In this document: piece after piece, positions 14,531-17,613 of the stretch
Position numbering within the stretch: position 1 is the first letter of the stretch
How the letters are laid out: the number at the start of each line of letters is the position of its first letter
NCBI GenBank assembly: GCA_913054525.1
Contig: CAJXHR010000002.1
Location: 1-17,613 of the forward strand
Origin: an uncultured bacterium
GTDB taxonomy: Bacteria; Patescibacteriota; Minisyncoccia; Spechtbacterales; HO2-43-30
Direction: 5' to 3'
Length of the DNA: 17,613 bases
Notes under the pieces: generated by a model
Seen by the model: the letters and a program-made list of their open reading frames with translations, nothing else
Database searches by the model: none
What the model was told of the DNA's origin: nothing
Program-made: the position numbers and the translations under genes

Positions 14531-15571
14531 CTAGCCGTCGTTGTATTCCCCCACAAACTCCACTTGAGGTTCGTCTCCCTCGCGATGCTCGACTTTCCCA
14601 ATAGGAAGAGCATTATGATCAATAAGGTGATAGGTGGCAAAGGACACAATAGATGCGACCATTATCCCTTGATTAAACGTCCTGTCCATCTCCGAATCCG
14701 AAACCTTCCCTATCTCCTGCATGAGCCGAAAGATAGGAGGTCGCTTCCAGGCACCTCGATTAATGACAACCTTGAGGTCTTCGGGAAGGACACGAGAAAT
14801 ATTCCCAGCCATTCCTCCGCCGGTGATGTGAGCGTGACCGGCAAATTTAACAGCACCCTTAATTCGGCTGTCTTCAATATTTTTAACCCATATGGGCGTA
14901 GGCCCAAGCAAGGCCTCTGTCAGAGTACTCCCTAGTTCAGGCCAATACCGCTCGAGACGCCGCCTAACTTTCTTCGGGGAATCTTTGAGGGCAAACACTT
15001 TCCGTGCTAAGGAAAAGCCATTGGCACCGGGATAATCAGAGGGCCACCCGTATACTAAGTCCCAAGGACTGACCGGAACAAATGCAAGTTCTTCGCTCGG
15101 AAATCCGATCATCATAACATCCAGATTAAAACGCCATGGATACCTATATGTCCCCGGCTCTTCGGCGGTTTCTCCTCCAATGAGACGGCATCCCGCCTTG
15201 AGGCATCCGTCTATCACGCCGTCAATTACCTTTATATGACGTTCGGGGTCAAGCTTTTCCACGCTCAAGTGATCAAGCGCGAATGCGGGCATATTTCCGG
15301 CATAATATGTGTCGCACGCCATTGCTACGGCATCCCGGCCTGCTACTTCCAACATATCCGTAAGGGAAAGTAAGTGTAGTTTGGTGCCGACTCCGTCAAC
15401 CGAGGCCTTAATCAGTTTAGCACCCTCCGGGATTGGGCCGCCGCCGGCAAACCCGCCGATCTCTTTTGCCGAATCCTGGCCCCACGCCCGAGCTATCCTT
15501 TCTTTAATCATCCGAGCAAAAAGCTCTCCGGCGTCAATGTCCACTCCTGCTGATTTGTAGGCCTCGCTCAT
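14531..15571 (-). CDS. purM: Phosphoribosylformylglycinamidine cyclo-ligase (AIR synthetase)
   Basis: 346-residue enzyme of purine synthesis that closes the imidazole ring of AIR using ATP. Recognisable motifs are KASVDGVGTKL (55-65), LDHLSVEKLDPE (99-110), GGETAEEPGTY (132-142), NGFSLARKV (184-192), HITGGGMAGNISRVLP (248-263) and FNQGIMV (299-305). Length matches the family. The start ATG at 15571 has GAGGAG (15578-15583) six bases upstream, one of the few clear Shine-Dalgarno sites here. No other purine gene is in the window. It follows the cupin gene by 18 bases and is closed by a terminator. Family assignment is firm; whether the complete pathway exists cannot be judged here. Confidence 0.93.
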   Translation of the reverse strand: MSEAYKSAGVDIDAGELFARMIKERIARAWGQDSAKEIGGFAGGGPIPEGAKLIKASVDGVGTKLHLLSLTDMLEVAGRDAVAMACDTYYAGNMPAFALDHLSVEKLDPERHIKVIDGVIDGCLKAGCRLIGGETAEEPGTYRYPWRFNLDVMMIGFPSEELAFVPVSPWDLVYGWPSDYPGANGFSLARKVFALKDSPKKVRRRLERYWPELGSTLTEALLGPTPIWVKNIEDSRIKGAVKFAGHAHITGGGMAGNISRVLPEDLKVVINRGAWKRPPIFRLMQEIGKVSDSEMDRTFNQGIMVASIVSFATYHLIDHNALPIGKVEHREGDEPQVEFVGEYNDG

Positions 15572-15589
15572 GTCGCGCTCCTCAAAAAT

Positions 15590-16156
15590 CTATTCGTCCC
15601 AGATAGGCACTGCATTTTCGGGTGGGTCGCCGAGAGTGTCCTCGTCGCCACGGGAAGGCCAACGCAGGTTTTTTTCAAAATCGTAGATTTCCATTGTGAA
15701 ACCCTCATCAAACTCATGCAAACTTACCGACCATTTGCCAAGCTCCGCATTACTTACTGCGTGGATTGAATATGGCTCTTCAACAAACTCGCTGTGATTT
15801 CGCAAGGAAACATAATATTTTTCAATAGAATTGACACGCCGCCGTCCTGCCCCATCAATATCTATGCTGAAAACATCCTGTCGTAGCATTCCGTACAATA
15901 CTCGCACTTTTGCTTTGGAACCAGCGTGGCTATGCGGCTTCGTGCCTTTGAGCGCTCTTCCGACAAAACTAGCAGCCCAGAAAATCATAACCACTTTCTT
16001 GCCCTTGTGCTCGGATATTGGAATTTTGTAATAAGGCCGCTGCTCGTCTTCGGGGATGCTCTGAAACTTTTCTATCCAAGGACGAATACACACAGCATTC
16101 ATTAAGTCGGGGCCCAACCCTTCAATTTTCTTCACGACATCCTTGAAACTATCCAT
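15590..16156 (-). CDS. Cysteine-dioxygenase-like cupin
   Basis: 188-residue cupin resembling cysteine dioxygenase type I. KPHSHAGSKAKVRVLYGML (73-91) supplies metal ligands H75 and H77. YSIHAVSN (129-136) supplies the third, H132. VSLHEF (144-149) matches the family SLHLY stretch, with S145 and H147 kept but the catalytic tyrosine replaced by F149. The substrate-binding arginine of classical enzymes seems replaced by lysine (YYKIP, 42-46), and the crosslinking cysteine is absent, as is common in bacterial members. These changes make activity on cysteine uncertain; another thiol acid or another small substrate is possible. The ATG at 16156 has a strong AAGGAGGAGG site (16161-16170). Likely cotranscribed with nth and purM. 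Confidence 0.68.
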   Translation of the reverse strand: MDSFKDVVKKIEGLGPDLMNAVCIRPWIEKFQSIPEDEQRPYYKIPISEHKGKKVVMIFWAASFVGRALKGTKPHSHAGSKAKVRVLYGMLRQDVFSIDIDGAGRRRVNSIEKYYVSLRNHSEFVEEPYSIHAVSNAELGKWSVSLHEFDEGFTMEIYDFEKNLRWPSRGDEDTLGDPPENAVPIWDE

Positions 16157-16160
16157 ATCT

Positions 16161-16170
16161 CCTCCTCCTT
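16161..16170 (-). promoter_or_regulatory. Strong ribosome binding site of the cupin gene
   Basis: AAGGAGGAGG on the minus strand, four bases before the ATG at 16156. It is unusually strong for this window, where most genes have none, and it fixes the cupin start. Confidence 0.8.
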
Positions 16171-16174
16171 TCGC

Positions 16175-16819
16175 CTAATCTTTCGGGCAAAGTCCTTTAA
16201 GCGGACCATCCTTGCATGGAATGGGTTTTTTAGCGGCGTGGACTCCCCTGCCATATTCTATCAAAAGATAGGTCAATTTAAACCAATCTTTTTTATCAAA
16301 GAGCCTCATGAGGTCTTGCTCAATTTTTACAGGATTTTGCTCTGTTGTCAATCCAAGGTGGCGGGATACGCGGCGCACATGAGTATCAACCGCAATTCCC
16401 TCAACTATCCCATACGCGTTGCCTAGCACAATATTCGCGGTCTTACGCGCGACTCCCGGAAGCTCTACCAACTCTTGCATAGTTTTTGGCAATTTGCCGT
16501 TAAACTTGTCCCTTATCATATATGCTGCGGCTATAATATTTTTTGCTTTATTGTGATAAAAGCCGGTAGAACGAATTTCCTGCTCAAATGTTTTAGGATT
16601 CGCTTTTGCGAAGTCATCTACTATTTTATATTTTCTAAAAAGTTTCTCGGTAACTTCATTCACTTTCTTATCAGTACATTGCGCCGACAAAATCACAGCA
16701 ACAAGAAGCTGTACATTATTTTCATAATTTAAAACAATCTTAGCATTGGGATATGCTTTCTTGAGCCGCGCCAAAATTTTCCCTGCGCGCTTCTTTTTTT
16801 GTATGAGTGATTCCGGCAT
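16175..16819 (-). CDS. nth: Endonuclease III (DNA glycosylase/AP lyase), Fe-S cysteines incomplete
   Basis: 214-residue HhH-GPD base-excision repair enzyme that removes oxidised pyrimidines. Visible parts are LSAQCTD (45-50), the helix-hairpin-helix ELPGVARKTANIVLG (119-133) with catalytic lysine K126, and AVDTHVRRVS (143-152) with catalytic aspartate D145. The usual C-terminal [4Fe-4S] loop C-x6-C-x2-C-x5-C is degenerate: only C202 and C211 remain, at the spacing of the second and fourth ligands. The first and third are replaced (HAAKKPIPC, then KDGPLKGLC). I checked this against the nucleotides and found no frameshift. The cluster is probably absent. The ATG at 16819 has only a weak GTGGG upstream. 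It lies 29 bases after rodA and 18 bases before the cupin gene. Confidence 0.94.
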   Translation of the reverse strand: MPESLIQKKKRAGKILARLKKAYPNAKIVLNYENNVQLLVAVILSAQCTDKKVNEVTEKLFRKYKIVDDFAKANPKTFEQEIRSTGFYHNKAKNIIAAAYMIRDKFNGKLPKTMQELVELPGVARKTANIVLGNAYGIVEGIAVDTHVRRVSRHLGLTTEQNPVKIEQDLMRLFDKKDWFKLTYLLIEYGRGVHAAKKPIPCKDGPLKGLCPKD

Positions 16820-16848
16820 ATACCCACTTTTATTTTGATTAATTTTAA

Positions 16849-17613
16849 CTATTTATTGGCAGTGATGCTTTGCAAAATGCCCAGCATCAAAAACAAAGAG
16901 ATTAGACTGCTCCCTCCGTAGCTGACAAAAGGAAGCGGTATTCCTGTAATGGGCAATAGCCCCAAAGTCATGCCTATATTGATAAGGATTTGTGAAATTA
17001 GCATAACAGAAAATCCGGCGGCTACAAGGCGTGCAAAATTATTCACCGAGTACTTTGAAATATTCATAACCCTCCTTATAAAAAATACAAAACACAGAAG
17101 AAGCATGACACCTCCAACCAACCCCATCTCTTCTACAATCGCGGCATATATAAAATCCGTCTGCGCCTCCGGTAAAAATCCGAGCTGGGTTTGGGTGCCC
17201 TCGCCTATGCCCTTGCCCCATACGCCGCCCGAACCTATGGCGATAACCGATTGCAGTACATTGTATCCAGATCCCCTAGGATCCGATTGGGGATTTACGA
17301 AAGAAATAAGCCGGTCCTTTTGGTAATCCTGGAAAGCAAACAACCATGCGGCGGATAAAACTATGGCGCCGATCACAGCTAAGGCAGCAATATGCTTTAT
17401 CCTGATGCCTGCCATAACCATTACGCCAAACCATATACTAATAAGTATGAGCACCGAACCGATATCTGGCTGCATGAACACCAATCCCGCCGCTAAAAAA
17501 ACATATATGCCGGATACTATGATATGCCGTACGCGATACATTTCGATATGACGCATAGAAAAGTACTTGGCAAGAAGAAGTATGAGAACAATTTTTGCAA
17601 GCTCTACAGGTTC
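16849..17613 (-). CDS. rodA: Rod-shape peptidoglycan polymerase RodA (5' end outside window)
   Basis: C-terminal 254 residues of a SEDS-family glycosyltransferase that polymerises lipid II for cell-wall elongation together with a class B PBP. The reading frame is open to the window edge; the visible part begins EPVELAKIVLILLLAKYFS. Signatures are LVFMQPDIGSVLI (45-57), VNPQSDPRGSGYNVLQSVIAIGSGG (with pieces at 107-130), KGIGEGTQTQLGFLPEAQTDFIYA (134-157; the D153 position matches the essential family aspartate), and the C-terminal PLPFVSYGGSSL (227-238). PQSDP, GTQTQLGFLPE and TDFI favour RodA over FtsW. It is followed by nth after a 29-base AT-rich gap. Confidence 0.93.
   Translation of the reverse strand, partial: EPVELAKIVLILLLAKYFSMRHIEMYRVRHIIVSGIYVFLAAGLVFMQPDIGSVLILISIWFGVMVMAGIRIKHIAALAVIGAIVLSAAWLFAFQDYQKDRLISFVNPQSDPRGSGYNVLQSVIAIGSGGVWGKGIGEGTQTQLGFLPEAQTDFIYAAIVEEMGLVGGVMLLLCFVFFIRRVMNISKYSVNNFARLVAAGFSVMLISQILINIGMTLGLLPITGIPLPFVSYGGSSLISLFLMLGILQSITANK

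Overview
The window is a gene-dense bacterial chromosome segment with 15 protein genes (two cut by the window edges), all on the minus strand. I saw no rRNA, tRNA or CRISPR array. The largest gene-free stretch is only about 115 bases (9327-9440). The content suggests a Patescibacteria/CPR genome, most likely Parcubacteria-like. Pointers are a VirD4/HerA-like ATPase next to a membrane protein of the type usually paired with it in CPR, a sigma-region-4 plus HARE-HTH regulator, a VanW-family surface protein, a lone purM, and GC-rich palindromes inside coding sequence. This placement is inference from gene content; no database was searched.

Layout in transcription order (high to low coordinates): (1) rodA (5' end outside the window), nth, a cysteine-dioxygenase-like cupin and purM form a closely spaced run that ends in a clear intrinsic terminator (14487-14517). 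(2) A promoter directly after it drives secD-secF. (3) A TTGACA/TATTAT promoter drives a sigma-4/HARE-HTH regulator. A membrane protein, a VirD4-like ATPase and a small membrane protein follow. The leaders of the membrane protein and the ATPase carry near-identical 48-bp repeats. (4) A promoter precedes an AhpF/TrxB-like flavoprotein, and a second one precedes a cysteine-free predicted beta-solenoid surface protein, a membrane-anchored DsbA-like thioredoxin and a VanW protein. This part ends at a perfect 24-bp inverted repeat. (5) A promoter drives a Glu/Leu-type dehydrogenase, whose 3' end overlaps a ccdA gene that runs off the left edge.

Functional themes: envelope biogenesis and export (RodA, SecDF, VanW, DsbA, CcdA, the solenoid protein), thiol-redox handling on both sides of the membrane (TrxB/AhpF-like, DsbA, CcdA), and a DNA-pumping-ATPase module of unknown job. 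Several operon-head genes have good promoters whose predicted start site lies 0 to about 8 bases before the ATG, which suggests leaderless or near-leaderless translation. By contrast, purM and the cupin have strong Shine-Dalgarno sequences.

The most novel-looking items are the duplicated leader elements and iterons around the VirD4-like module, the beta-solenoid protein, and the cupin-purM pair.
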